Assembly: GCF_017086465.1 (NCBI RefSeq)
Contig: NZ_CP070961.1
Coordinates: 2,604,001 to 2,668,000, forward strand
Source: Nocardioides sp. zg-1228
GTDB lineage: Bacteria; Actinomycetota; Actinomycetes; Propionibacteriales; Nocardioidaceae
Direction of reading: 5' to 3'
Length of the DNA stretch: 64,000 nucleotides
The notes beneath the pieces are model-generated. The model had not been told where the DNA came from and did no database searches. It was given only the letters and a program-made list of their open reading frames with translations. Both the position numbers and the translations under genes were made by a program. Positions 29,144 to 37,614 of this stretch are shown here, in pieces (position 1 is the stretch's first letter; every line of letters begins with the position of its first letter).

Positions 29144-30793
29144 TCACTCCACGCTGACCAGCAGGGGGTAGCGCGACTGGCCGCCGTCGTGGACCGCCAC
29201 GTCGACGTGGGGGTGGCGCTGCTCGACGTGGGCGGCGATCTGGCGGGCGAGCTCCTCGCCGCCGTCGCCCGACACGATCGTCACCAGCTCGCCACCGCCG
29301 GCGAGGAGGCGCTCCAGCACGTCGGTGGCGACCTCGCCCAGGTCGGAGCCGACCACCGCGAAGTCGCCCGCGATGACGCCGAGCGCGTCGCCGGGCTCGC
29401 ACGGGCCGGCCATCGTGATGGCCCGGCGGGCGGCGACGGTCACCGCGCCGTGGCGCACGTGGCGGGCGGTCGCGGTCATCTCGCGGACGTCGGCGTCGAA
29501 GGCACGACCGGGCTCATGGACCGAGATGGCGGCCAGGCCCTGCACCTGCGCGTGCGTCGGGATCACCTCGACGGTGACGTCGTGCTCCGCCTCGGCCGTA
29601 CGCGCCGCGATCTCCGCGGCCCGCACGCTGTCGGCGTCGTTGGGGAGCACCACGACCTCGTGCGCGCCGCACTGGACGACCGCCTCGAGGAGCTGGCCGG
29701 TCGACGGGCGACGGCCGGGCCCGCCGGGCACGACGACCGCGCCGGCCGACGCGAACAGCTCGGCCAGTCCGTCGCCGGCGGCGACCGCGACGACGCGACG
29801 GCCCGAGCGGGTCGAGGCCCTCTGCCGGCCGGCGACCAGGTCGGCGAAGTGGGTGACCCGGATGCGGTGCGGCCGGCCGGCGGCGATCCCGGCCTCGATG
29901 GCGGCGCCGACGTCGTCGACGTGCACGTGCACGTTCCACAGGCCCTCGCCCCCGACGACCACCAGGCTGTCGCCGAGCGGTCCGAGCCGCGCACGGAGCT
30001 CGACGACCCGCTCCTGCTCCCTCTCGGGGTCGACGTCGAGCAGGTACATCACCTCGTAGCCGGGGCCGTCCTCGGTCAGGTCGTCACCCGGGGCCAGCGT
30101 GGCCACGGGGATGTGGTGCGTGCCGAGGGGGGCCGAGAACGGCGTGGGCCGGCGTCCGGTGGCGGTGGTCTCGACCGCGTCGAGCACGACGCAGAGCCCG
30201 CGGCCGCCGGCGTCGACGACCCCGGCCTGGGCCAGCACGTCGAGCTGCTCGGGCGTGCGCAGCAGGGCCGCGCGGGCGGCGGCCGCCGCGGCGGTGAACA
30301 CGTCGCGGGTGCGCGCCCCGCCCGCCGCCGCCTCGACCGCCGCGTCCGAGGCGGCCCGCGCGACGGTGAGGATGGTGCCCTCGACGGGGACGCCGACGGC
30401 GGCGTAGCTGGCCTCGGTCGCCTCGGCCATCGCCGCGGCGATCGTCTCGGCCGGCCGGTCGGCGACCGCGGCGCCGGCGAGGTGACGTACGTAGGCACGC
30501 AGCATCTGGCTGAGGATCACCCCGGAGTTGCCGCGAGCGCCCATGAGCGCGGCCCGGGCGAGCACGGCCATCCCGTCGCCGAGCGCGAGCCCGGGGTCGT
30601 CCGCCATCGCCTCGCGCAACGCGTCGCGGGCCGCGGAGACGGTGAGGAACATGTTGGTGCCGGTGTCGCCGTCGGGCACCGGGTAGACGTTGAGCGCGTC
30701 GATCTCCTCGCGCGCCGACGAGAGCGCGTCCGTCGCGATGTCGACGAACCGCGCGACACCGTCGAGGGTGATGCCGTGGGTGACGTGCTCCAT
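29144..30793 (-). CDS. DAK2-domain fatty acid kinase-like protein (FakA/YloV)
   Basis: 549-aa protein. The N-terminal DhaL/DAK2 kinase domain (residues 1-200) has the nucleotide/Mg motif YPVPDGDTGTNMF and GARGNSGVILSQMLRAY. The C-terminal half matches the YloV/FakA tail. In Firmicutes FakA phosphorylates fatty acids held by FakB (DegV); no degV gene is seen here, so that role is inferred from family only. 16 nt upstream of recG on the same strand, a conserved pairing next to rpmB. ATG at 30793. Confidence 0.88.
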   Translation of the reverse strand: MEHVTHGITLDGVARFVDIATDALSSAREEIDALNVYPVPDGDTGTNMFLTVSAARDALREAMADDPGLALGDGMAVLARAALMGARGNSGVILSQMLRAYVRHLAGAAVADRPAETIAAAMAEATEASYAAVGVPVEGTILTVARAASDAAVEAAAGGARTRDVFTAAAAAARAALLRTPEQLDVLAQAGVVDAGGRGLCVVLDAVETTATGRRPTPFSAPLGTHHIPVATLAPGDDLTEDGPGYEVMYLLDVDPEREQERVVELRARLGPLGDSLVVVGGEGLWNVHVHVDDVGAAIEAGIAAGRPHRIRVTHFADLVAGRQRASTRSGRRVVAVAAGDGLAELFASAGAVVVPGGPGRRPSTGQLLEAVVQCGAHEVVVLPNDADSVRAAEIAARTAEAEHDVTVEVIPTHAQVQGLAAISVHEPGRAFDADVREMTATARHVRHGAVTVAARRAITMAGPCEPGDALGVIAGDFAVVGSDLGEVATDVLERLLAGGGELVTIVSGDGGEELARQIAAHVEQRHPHVDVAVHDGGQSRYPLLVSVE

Positions 30794-30849
30794 CGGGTCG
30801 GTCTGCTCCGGGTTCTCGTGGGTTGTCAGGGTTCCGGCGGGTTCTCATC

Positions 30850-30901
30850 GCGCAATGTGGGGCGATGTGGTGCGCGCCACAGGCTAGTGCCCGCATTGCG
30901 C
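30850..30901. promoter_or_regulatory. Long-range inverted repeat upstream of rpmB
   Basis: GCGCAATG (30850-30857) and CATTGCGC (30894-30901) are perfect complements and extend inward by a T/G pair and GGG/CCC. They lie in the 231-nt divergent gap between fakA and rpmB. They could form a leader hairpin or a protein site. The rest of 30794-31024 shows no gene. Confidence 0.4.
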
Positions 30902-31024
30902 GGGGCTACGATTTCATCCCGCCCCGGGTCCTCGGCTACTCTTGCGCGGTTGCCTGCTGCCGCTTCATGCGGGGTGCGGGCCTCACGAACATCTCTATCA
31001 ACCTCGAACGGATCGGAGTGCACG

Positions 31025-31210
31025 GTGGCTGCCGTCTGCGACATCTGCGCCAAGAAGCCGGGCTTCGGAAACAACCGTCCCTGGTCGCGCAAGATCACCA
31101 AGCGTCGTTTCAACCCCAACATCCAGCGCGTCCGGGCGACCGTCAACGGCACGCCCAAGCGCCTCAACGTCTGCACCGGCTGCCTCAAGGCCGGCAAGGT
31201 CTCCCGCTGA
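31025..31210 (+). CDS. rpmB: 50S ribosomal protein L28
   Basis: 61-aa ribosomal protein. The N-terminal AAVCDICAKKPGFGNN and C-terminal LNVCTGCLKAGKV supply two CXXC pairs, the zinc-containing form of L28. GTG at 31025 is preceded by GGAG. Monocistronic, divergent from fakA, with a strong hairpin terminator 15 nt after the stop. Confidence 0.97.
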   Translation: MAAVCDICAKKPGFGNNRPWSRKITKRRFNPNIQRVRATVNGTPKRLNVCTGCLKAGKVSR

Positions 31211-31225
31211 CCTGACGTCGTCGAT

Positions 31226-31258
31226 CGAAGCCCCCGCCGCTCTGCGCCGGGGGCTTCG
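31226..31258 (+). terminator. Hairpin terminator of rpmB
   Basis: CGAAGCCCCCG and CGGGGGCTTCG form a perfect 11-bp stem with an 11-nt loop just after rpmB. A U-tract is absent, as is usual in high-GC actinobacteria. Confidence 0.85.
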
Positions 31259-31293
31259 TCGTGCGTGGGTGGTGTCCGCGGCTTCTGGCGGCT

Positions 31294-31376
31294 TGTCGGA
31301 GTCCCCGCTCGAGCGGGGACTCCGACACCTGGAGGCCGTTGCAACCCCCTCGAAGTGTCAGACTCCCCCTCCAGGT
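31294..31376. repeat. 34-bp perfect palindrome with adjacent inverted repeat
   Basis: The arms TGTCGGAGTCCCCGCTC and GAGCGGGGACTCCGACA (31294-31327) form an uninterrupted 34-bp palindrome centred on CTCGAG. ACCTGGAGG (31327-31335) and CCTCCAGGT (31368-31376) form a second, spaced dyad overlapping its edge. A degenerate copy of one arm (TGTCAGACTCCCC) starts at about 31357. It lies between rpmB's terminator and thiL's 3' end, so termination, a site-specific protein target or a decayed mobile repeat are possible. No gene is seen in 31259-31468. Confidence 0.85.
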
Positions 31377-31468
31377 CGGCACCGATCGCCGCCGATCGGC
31401 GCCGGGCGAGCCCGCCCGGCGCGGTCAGGTCGGCGTTGAGTCTCCAGGAGACTCAGGGGCCAGGAGGC

Positions 31469-32431
31469 TCAGAAGTGGACCCAGCCGGTGGGGCCGTCGT
31501 ACGCCCCGCCGTCGACGGTGACGCCCTCCCCCTCGAGCACCTCGCCGATCACCTGCCACCCGGCGGGCACCGACGCCACGTCGGGGAAGGTGGCCAGCAG
31601 GGAGTGGTCGTCACCGCCGCCGAGGATGAACTGCATCGGGTCGGCGCCGAGGGCGGCGCCCACGGCCTGGAGCGGCTCGGGGATCGCGAACGCCCCGGTG
31701 CGGACGTCGATCGCGACGCCGCTCGCGTCGGCGATGTGCCCGGCCTCGGCCAGGAGGCCGTCGGAGATGTCGATGAGCGAGGTCGCCCCCGCCTCTGCGG
31801 CGACCCGGCCCGCGGCGTACGGCGGCTCGGGGCGGCGGTAGGCCTCCACCAGCACCCGCGGCGAGCGGAACCCGCGGCCGAGGACGGCCAGCCCACCGGC
31901 GGCCCACCCCTGGCGGCCGGTCAGCGCGAGCACGTCGCCCGGCCGGGCGCCCGAGCGCAGGACCGGCGCCTGGGCGCACTCGCCGAGGACGGTGACCGCG
32001 ATCGTCAGCTGGTCGGCGCGGGTCAGGTCGCCGCCGACGACGGTCGCGCCGATGCCCGCGCACTCCTCCGCGACGCCGCGGGCGAAGTCGAGCGCCCACG
32101 CCACCGGGAGGTCCGCCGGCGCGGCCAGGCCGAGGGTGAGGTGGCGGGCGACCCCGCCCATGGCGTTGACGTCCGAGAGGTTCTGCGCGGCGGCCCGGTG
32201 GCCCACGTCGGCGGCGCTGGCCCAGTCGCGGCGGAAGTGGCGGCCCTCGACCATCAGGTCGGTGGAGACCACGACGTGGCCGCGCTTGACCCGCAGCACG
32301 GCGGCGTCGTCGCCGGGGCCGACGAGCACGTGCTCGTCGGCCTCGGTGGCATCGCCGAGCTGGGCGATGAGCTCGGCGATGAGGCCGAACTCGCCGGCGT
32401 CACCGAGGGTTGCGTCCGCTGCCAGTGCCAT
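31469..32431 (-). CDS. thiL: Thiamine-monophosphate kinase
   Basis: 320-aa enzyme that makes thiamine diphosphate from thiamine phosphate. The ATP/Mg motifs GPGDDAAVLR, STDLMVEGRHFRRDW, GGDLTRADQ and IDISDGLLAEAGH are in order. ATG at 32431 (MALAADATL) is preferred over an upstream in-frame codon because family homology begins just after it. Divergent from the RAM-domain gene. Confidence 0.95.
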   Translation of the reverse strand: MALAADATLGDAGEFGLIAELIAQLGDATEADEHVLVGPGDDAAVLRVKRGHVVVSTDLMVEGRHFRRDWASAADVGHRAAAQNLSDVNAMGGVARHLTLGLAAPADLPVAWALDFARGVAEECAGIGATVVGGDLTRADQLTIAVTVLGECAQAPVLRSGARPGDVLALTGRQGWAAGGLAVLGRGFRSPRVLVEAYRRPEPPYAAGRVAAEAGATSLIDISDGLLAEAGHIADASGVAIDVRTGAFAIPEPLQAVGAALGADPMQFILGGGDDHSLLATFPDVASVPAGWQVIGEVLEGEGVTVDGGAYDGPTGWVHF

Positions 32432-32548
32432 GGGCCCATCCCACCAGACGGCAGGCCGCCCGGGTCGCACCCGTCCCCTGTCGGGGCCGGCTCGCCGCGC
32501 GATAGGTTGTGTCCGTCACACCCGATGAACGAGACCGAGGAGTCCACG

Positions 32549-32785
32549 ATGGTCGTCCAGGCCTACATCCTGATCCAGACCGACGTCGGCAAGGCCGCCG
32601 AGGTCGCCCGCGAGATCGCGCAGGTCAACGGCGTCACGCTCGCCGAGGACGTCACCGGTCCCTACGACGTGATCGTCCGCGCCGAGGCCAAGAACGTCGA
32701 CGAGCTGGGCAAGCTCGTCGTGTCCAAGGTGCAGAACCTCGACGGCATCACCCGCACGCTCACCTGCCCGGTCGTCCACATCTGA
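32549..32785 (+). CDS. Stand-alone AsnC/Lrp ligand-binding (RAM) domain protein
   Basis: 78-aa protein consisting only of the RAM/AsnC_trans_reg effector-binding fold (VVQAYILIQTDVGKAAEVAR to ITRTLTCPVVHI), with no DNA-binding helix-turn-helix. Such proteins bind amino acids and form oligomers. ATG at 32549 is chosen for its GAGGAG at the right distance; an in-frame ATG at 32525 would add eight residues. It precedes the DUF3515 lipoprotein by 14 nt, a conserved actinobacterial pair. Confidence 0.88.
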   Translation: MVVQAYILIQTDVGKAAEVAREIAQVNGVTLAEDVTGPYDVIVRAEAKNVDELGKLVVSKVQNLDGITRTLTCPVVHI

Positions 32786-32799
32786 GCGACCCGGCCCCC

Positions 32800-33315
32800 G
32801 TGCAGCCGCCTCGACGCCTCGGCCCCACCACGGGCCGGGGCGTCGTCACGTCCGTCACCCTCGGCGTCCTCGTCCTGGGCGCGGGCACCGGGTGCTCGGG
32901 CGCACCGAGGATCGACGACGTCGACCTGTCCGAGCGCGACCGCGCCGCGTGCGAGGCGCTGGTCGCCGACCTCCCCGACACGCTCGCCGGCCAGGAGCGT
33001 CGCGACGTGGAGCCCGCCGGGGCGCTCGGCGCGGCCTGGGGCGATCCGGCCTACGTCCTCTCCTGCGGCGTGGAGCGGCCCGACGACTACGAGCCCACGG
33101 CGGAGTGCAGCGTCATCGCGGGCGTCGGCTGGTACGTCACCCCGGACCAGCTCACCGACATCTCGGAGACCGCGACGCCGGTGGCCCTCACCCTCGACCC
33201 GCTCGTCGAGCTCACGGTGCCCGCCGACTACCGCACCGAGGGGATCGACCGCGCGCTCGCCGACCTGGCGCCGGCGCTGAAGGAGCACCTGCGCGAGGGC
33301 CTCCCCTGCCTGTGA
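32800..33315 (+). CDS. DUF3515 family lipoprotein
   Basis: 171-aa secreted protein of unknown function. A hydrophobic signal (VVTSVTLGVLVLGAGTGC) ends in a weak lipobox whose Cys is the likely lipidation site. The mature domain has conserved DLSERDRAACEALVADLP and three further Cys (SCGVE, AECSV, LPCL), which probably form disulfides. GTG at 32800, 14 nt after the RAM-domain stop. Convergent with ddl. Confidence 0.85.
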   Translation: MQPPRRLGPTTGRGVVTSVTLGVLVLGAGTGCSGAPRIDDVDLSERDRAACEALVADLPDTLAGQERRDVEPAGALGAAWGDPAYVLSCGVERPDDYEPTAECSVIAGVGWYVTPDQLTDISETATPVALTLDPLVELTVPADYRTEGIDRALADLAPALKEHLREGLPCL

Positions 33316-33355
33316 CCCTGGCTGGGATCCTGCCGGTGATCCTGCCTGTGACCGC

Positions 33356-34513
33356 TCAGCGCAGGCCGGTGTCGCGGCGCAGCGCCAGCTGGACGAGCCG
33401 GTCGACGAGGTCGGGGTAGGACATGCCGGTGGCCGCCCACAGCTGGGGATACATGGAGGTCGGCGTGAACCCCGGCATCGTGTTGAGCTCGTTGATCACC
33501 AGCGACCCGTCGGGCATGAGGAAGAAGTCGACCCGGGCGAGCCCCTCGCACGACAGCGCCTCGAACGCCCGCACCGCCATCGCGCGCAGCTCCTGCTCGG
33601 TCTCGGCGGAGACGTGGGCGGGGATGTCGATCTCGGTGTGCTGGTCGGGGAGGTACTTGGCCTCGAAGTCGTAGAACTCGTGGTCTCCGCCGGTGCGCAC
33701 CTCGCCGGGGCGCGAGGTCTCGGGCGGTCCCTCGAACGTGCCGAGCACGCCGCACTCCACCTCGCGGGCACCCTCCATCGAGTGCTCGACGAGCACCTTG
33801 GGGTCGTGGCGGAACGCCTCCTCGAGCGCGTCCGCGACCTCGGTGGCGTCGTGGACCTTGCTGATGCCCATGCTCGAGCCGGCGCGGGCCGGCTTGGCGA
33901 ACGACGGGAACCCGAGCTCCTCGATCCGGGCGCGGCAGCCGACGGGGTCCTGCTCCCACTCGGTGCGGGTGACGACGATGCCGGGCGTGACCGGCAGCCC
34001 GGCGGCCTGCAGGACCACCTTCATGTAGGCCTTGTCCATGCCGATCGCCGAGGCGAGCACGCCGGAGCCGACGTAGCGCACGCCGGCCATCTCGAGCATG
34101 CCCTGGAGGGTGCCGTCCTCGCCCCACGGCCCGTGGAGCAGCGGGAACACCACGTCGACCTCGCCGATGACCGACGGGACGCTGGACGCCTCGGTGACGA
34201 CGAGGTCGGTGCCCGTGGTCGCGCCCCGCAGCGCGACGGGCGACCGGTCGGCGTCGACCTGCGGGAGGTCGCTGCCCCGGATCGCAAGACGCGCCGGCTC
34301 GTCGCGCTCGAGCACCCACCGCCCGTCGGTGGCGATCCCGACCGGCACCACGTCGTAGGCCCCGCGGTCGATCGCGGCCAGCACGCTCCCGGCGGTGACG
34401 CAGGAGATGCCGTGCTCGGAGGAGCGGCCCCCGAAGACGACGGCGACGCGCGGCTTGCGCGTAGCGGAGTCGGGGGTGGGGTCCGAGGTGGTGCCGGGGG
34501 GAGTGTCGTTCAT
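33356..34513 (-). CDS. ddl: D-alanine--D-alanine ligase
   Basis: 385-aa ATP-grasp ligase making the D-Ala-D-Ala end of peptidoglycan precursors. N-terminal VAVVFGGRSSEHGISC, ATP-binding GWGEDGTLQ-like segment (LLHGPWGEDGTLQG) and C-terminal INELNTMPGFTPTSMYP are diagnostic. ATG at 34513 is chosen because TAGGGT stands 7 nt before it, giving a leaderless start; an upstream in-frame codon was rejected. Divergent from the PLP enzyme at 34546. Confidence 0.96.
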   Translation of the reverse strand: MNDTPPGTTSDPTPDSATRKPRVAVVFGGRSSEHGISCVTAGSVLAAIDRGAYDVVPVGIATDGRWVLERDEPARLAIRGSDLPQVDADRSPVALRGATTGTDLVVTEASSVPSVIGEVDVVFPLLHGPWGEDGTLQGMLEMAGVRYVGSGVLASAIGMDKAYMKVVLQAAGLPVTPGIVVTRTEWEQDPVGCRARIEELGFPSFAKPARAGSSMGISKVHDATEVADALEEAFRHDPKVLVEHSMEGAREVECGVLGTFEGPPETSRPGEVRTGGDHEFYDFEAKYLPDQHTEIDIPAHVSAETEQELRAMAVRAFEALSCEGLARVDFFLMPDGSLVINELNTMPGFTPTSMYPQLWAATGMSYPDLVDRLVQLALRRDTGLR

Positions 34514-34520
34514 CGCCTCG

Positions 34521-34538
34521 ACCCTATCCACCTACGCT
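34521..34538. promoter_or_regulatory. Divergent pair of leaderless -10 boxes
   Basis: TAGGGT (minus, 34526-34521) and TACGCT (plus, 34533-34538) each lie exactly 7 nt before the ATG of ddl (34513) and of the PLP enzyme (34546). Both genes lack Shine-Dalgarno sequences. The whole divergent control region is only 32 bp. Confidence 0.6.
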
Positions 34539-34545
34539 GGCGCGC

Positions 34546-35619
34546 ATGGCTGCAGACTCACCGCTCAGGCCCGGCACGATCGCCGTCACGGCCGGTCGGC
34601 CCGACAAGGTCCCCGACGCGCCGCTCAACACCCCGATCACGATGGCGGCGACCTACGTCGCCGGCGGCGAGGTGGAGTACGGGCGCTACGGCAACCCGAC
34701 GTGGACGGCGCTGGAGGACGCGCTCGGCGCCCTGGAGGGCGGCCGCTGCCTGACCTTCGCCTCCGGCCTGGCCGCGGTCGCCACCGTGCTCGACCTGGTG
34801 GGCGCGGAGGGAAAGGTCGTCGCGCCACGGCACGGCTACACCGGCACGATCATGCAGCTCGCCGACCTGGAGGCCCGGGGCCGGCTCAGGGCGGAGCTGG
34901 TCGACGTCACCGACACCGACGCGGTGGTGGCGGCCTGCGACGGCGCCGCGCTGGTGTGGCTGGAGTCGCCCACCAACCCGGCCCTGGAGGTCGCCGACAT
35001 CCCCACGATCACGAAGGCGGCGCACGAGGCCGGGGCGTACGTCGTGGTCGACAACACCTTCGCCACTCCCCTGCTCCAGCGGCCCCTCGACGACGACGTC
35101 GACATCGTCGTGCACTCCGCCACCAAGTACCTCGCCGGGCACTCCGACGTGCAGATGGGCGCGATCGTCACCCGCGACGACGAGCTCCACGGCGTGCTCA
35201 AGGGACGTCGCGACCTCGTCGGGGCGATCCCCGGCCCGTTCGAGGCGTGGCTGACCCTGCGCGGCCTGCGCACCCTGCACCTGCGCGTCGAGCGCGCGCA
35301 GGCCAACGCCCAGGAGCTGGCCCGCCGGCTCGCCGAGCACCCCGCGCTGTCGGAGGTGCGCTACCCCGGCTTCGGCGCGATCGTCAGCATCGTGCTCGCC
35401 CAGGGGGAGATGGCCGCCGACCTGCTCAGCCGCAAGACCCGGCTGTGGATCCACGCCACGTCGCTCGGCGGCGTCGAGTCGACCCTGGAGCGCCGCCGGC
35501 GCTGGAAGGCCGAGGCGGCCACCATCCCCGACGGCCTGGTGCGGCTCTCCGTCGGCATCGAGGACGTCGAGGACCTCTGGGACGACCTCCGCGCCGCGCT
35601 CGACGGCTGCGTCGGCTGA
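34546..35619 (+). CDS. Cys/Met metabolism PLP-dependent enzyme (cystathionine synthase/lyase family)
   Basis: 357-aa trans-sulfuration enzyme, probably acting in methionine/cysteine interconversion. The PLP lysine is in HSATKYLAGHSDVQMG. EYGRYGNPTWTALEDALGAL and the FASGLAAVATV phosphate site are typical, and ESPTNPALEVADI is intact. Cystathionine gamma-synthase, gamma-lyase and O-acetylhomoserine sulfhydrylase cannot be separated by inspection. It is shorter than the usual ~380-400 aa, with a compact C terminus (SVGIEDVEDLWDDLRAAL). A 36-bp hairpin follows it. Confidence 0.88.
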   Translation: MAADSPLRPGTIAVTAGRPDKVPDAPLNTPITMAATYVAGGEVEYGRYGNPTWTALEDALGALEGGRCLTFASGLAAVATVLDLVGAEGKVVAPRHGYTGTIMQLADLEARGRLRAELVDVTDTDAVVAACDGAALVWLESPTNPALEVADIPTITKAAHEAGAYVVVDNTFATPLLQRPLDDDVDIVVHSATKYLAGHSDVQMGAIVTRDDELHGVLKGRRDLVGAIPGPFEAWLTLRGLRTLHLRVERAQANAQELARRLAEHPALSEVRYPGFGAIVSIVLAQGEMAADLLSRKTRLWIHATSLGGVESTLERRRRWKAEAATIPDGLVRLSVGIEDVEDLWDDLRAALDGCVG

Positions 35620-35650
35620 CGACCCCGCAGCGCGCGTACGACCGCGACGC

Positions 35651-35686
35651 CATGGGAATCCCCGGTCCGGACCGGCGATTCCCATG
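35651..35686. terminator. Bidirectional hairpin terminator
   Basis: CATGGGAATC and GATTCCCATG are perfect 10-bp outer arms; after a C/C mismatch the inner CCGGTCCGGACCGG is itself palindromic. It lies between convergent genes (PLP enzyme and gpsA) and can terminate from both sides. Confidence 0.8.
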
Positions 35687-35693
35687 ACGTCTC

Positions 35694-36695
35694 TCAGTGC
35701 AGCTCGGGCTTGGTGTCGCGGGCGATGAACGAGTTCATCATGTCGAGCGCGGTCATCTTGCCGTCGACGACGGCGTCGACGGCCTCGGCGATCGGGGCGT
35801 CCACGCCGGTGCGCCGGGCCAGCTCGAGCAGCGACTTGCAGGACTTGGCACCCTCGGCGACCTGACGCGTCGTGGCGTAGATGTCGGCGGTGGTCATGCC
35901 CTGGCCGAGGCGCTCGCCGAAGGTGCGGTTGCGCGAGAGCGGCGAGGAACACGTGGCGACCAGGTCGCCGAGGCCGGCGAGCCCCATGAGGGTCAGCGGG
36001 TTGGCGCCCTGGGCGGTGGCGAGGCGGGCGGTCTCGGCGAGACCGCGGGTGATCACCGACGCGGTCGTGTTGTCGCCGAAGCCCAGGCCGACCGCCATCC
36101 CGACGGCGAGACCCACGACGTTCTTGTAGGCGCCGCCGATCTCGCACCCGAGGACGTCGACGGAGGTGTAGGGACGCCACGACGGGCCGTGGGTGAGGGC
36201 CTGGAGGTGCTTGGCCCGGTCCTCGTCGACGCAGGCGACGACCGAGGCGGCGGGCTCGCGGCGGGCGATCTCGCGCGCCAGGTTGGGGCCGCTGATGACC
36301 GCGATCCGGTCGCCCGGCCCGTCGGTGACCTCCTGGATGACCTCGCTCATCCGCATCAGGGAGCCGAGCTCGACGCCCTTCATCAGCGAGACCAGGGTGG
36401 CCTGCTCCGGCAGGACCGGGGCCCACTCCGTGAGGTTCTCGCGGAGGCTCTGGGACGGCACGGCCAGCACGACGACGTCGGCGTGGGCGGCGACCTTCTC
36501 GGGGTCGGTCGACGCCGTGATCGACGGCGCCAGCTCGACGCCCGGCAGGTAGTCGGTGTTCTCGCGGCGATCGTTGATCGCCTCCACGACCTCCTCGCGC
36601 CGCGCCCAGAGGGCCACGTCGTTGCCGGCGTCGGCCAGCACGAGCGAGAAGGCGGTGCCCCACGACCCGGCACCGAACACTGCGATCTTCGTCAT
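35694..36695 (-). CDS. gpsA: Glycerol-3-phosphate dehydrogenase [NAD(P)+]
   Basis: 333-aa enzyme that reduces dihydroxyacetone phosphate to sn-glycerol-3-phosphate for phospholipid synthesis. The Rossmann motif VFGAGSWGTAFSLVLADAG is at the N terminus; the catalytic lysine is in EIGGAYKNVVGLAVGM, and GLAGLGDLVATCSSPLSRNR is diagnostic. ATG at 36695 overlaps the plsC stop (ATGA), so the two phospholipid genes are coupled. Confidence 0.97.
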   Translation of the reverse strand: MTKIAVFGAGSWGTAFSLVLADAGNDVALWARREEVVEAINDRRENTDYLPGVELAPSITASTDPEKVAAHADVVVLAVPSQSLRENLTEWAPVLPEQATLVSLMKGVELGSLMRMSEVIQEVTDGPGDRIAVISGPNLAREIARREPAASVVACVDEDRAKHLQALTHGPSWRPYTSVDVLGCEIGGAYKNVVGLAVGMAVGLGFGDNTTASVITRGLAETARLATAQGANPLTLMGLAGLGDLVATCSSPLSRNRTFGERLGQGMTTADIYATTRQVAEGAKSCKSLLELARRTGVDAPIAEAVDAVVDGKMTALDMMNSFIARDTKPELH

Positions 36696-37483
36696 CGGGT
36701 GCGCTTCCTGTTCGTGCGGTGGCCCCGGACGGGTGCCTCGTCGCGGGGGTTGCCGATCTCGCGTACGCCGCTGGCGCGCGGGTCGAAGCGCTGCTCCGGG
36801 GCGTCCTCGCCACGGATGTCGGCGACGAGGGCGGTGATCGCGGCCATGATGCGCTCGGTCGCGGCGGCGATGGTCTCCGCCGACTGCGGCCGCGCGAGGA
36901 GGTCGTCGAGCGGGACGGGGTCGCCGGCCTTCATCACGATGGTCTTGCGCGGCACGAGGTGCGGCCGCTTGGTGTAGGGCGGGAGCACGTCCTGGGCACC
37001 CCACTGCCCGACCGGGATCACGGGACAGCCGGTCGCCAGCGCGATCCGCGCCGCCCCGGTCTTGCCCTTCATCGGCCACAGGTCGGGGTCGCGGGTCAGC
37101 GTGCCCTCGGGGTAGACGATGAGGCACTCGCCGTCGCTGATCGCCTGCACCGCGGCGTCGTAGGCGCCGATCGCGTTGCGGCTGAGCCGCTCGACGGGGA
37201 TCTGGCCGGCAGCGGTGAGGAAGGCGCCGAGGTACTTGTTGGTGAACAGCCCGGACTTCGCGAGGTAGCGCGGCAGCCGGCCGTGGTCGTAGACGAAGTG
37301 CGCCGAGAGCAGCGGGTCGACGTGCGAGAGGTGGTTGATCGCCACGATGCAACCGCCCGTGGCCGGGATCTTCTCGCCGTCGATCCAGGTCCGCGAGGTG
37401 GCGGTGAGCAGGGTCGGCTTGAGGATCGACGCGGCGACGGTCATCGCCCAGCCACGCTTCCGCTCCAGCTTCCTGACGCGCAC
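36692..37483 (-). CDS. plsC: 1-acyl-sn-glycerol-3-phosphate acyltransferase (PlsC family)
   Basis: 263-aa membrane-associated acyltransferase. The HX4D catalytic motif is NHLSHVDPLLS, and YPEGTLTRDPDLWP and the GCPVIPVG block follow in family order. GTG at 37483 is chosen for GGAGG about 6 nt upstream; another GTG at 37489 is too close to it. The basic C-terminal tail (APVRGHRTNRKRTR) is unstructured. Coupled to gpsA, whose product it acylates, directly or after PlsB/PlsY. Confidence 0.92.
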   Translation of the reverse strand: MRVRKLERKRGWAMTVAASILKPTLLTATSRTWIDGEKIPATGGCIVAINHLSHVDPLLSAHFVYDHGRLPRYLAKSGLFTNKYLGAFLTAAGQIPVERLSRNAIGAYDAAVQAISDGECLIVYPEGTLTRDPDLWPMKGKTGAARIALATGCPVIPVGQWGAQDVLPPYTKRPHLVPRKTIVMKAGDPVPLDDLLARPQSAETIAAATERIMAAITALVADIRGEDAPEQRFDPRASGVREIGNPRDEAPVRGHRTNRKRTR

Positions 37484-37602
37484 CGTCACCCCTCCCGATC
37501 CTGCTGTGCTCGCGGGCCCGGCCCGGATGCTCCTGTGTGTCGCGAGCAGGCTATCCGGTCGGCGCGGCGCAGGGACCACACCGGCACGCTGGACCCGGGT
37601 GG

Positions 37603-37608
37603 CAGGAT
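37603..37608 (+). promoter_or_regulatory. Candidate -10 element of a leaderless promoter
   Basis: CAGGAT lies 6 nt before the GTG start at 37615, and no Shine-Dalgarno is present. Confidence 0.4.
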
Positions 37609-37614
37609 CTCCGG

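Noticed and set aside
31469..32470. Longer thiL start at 32470
   Set aside because: The additional 13 residues are Pro/Trp-rich and precede family homology.
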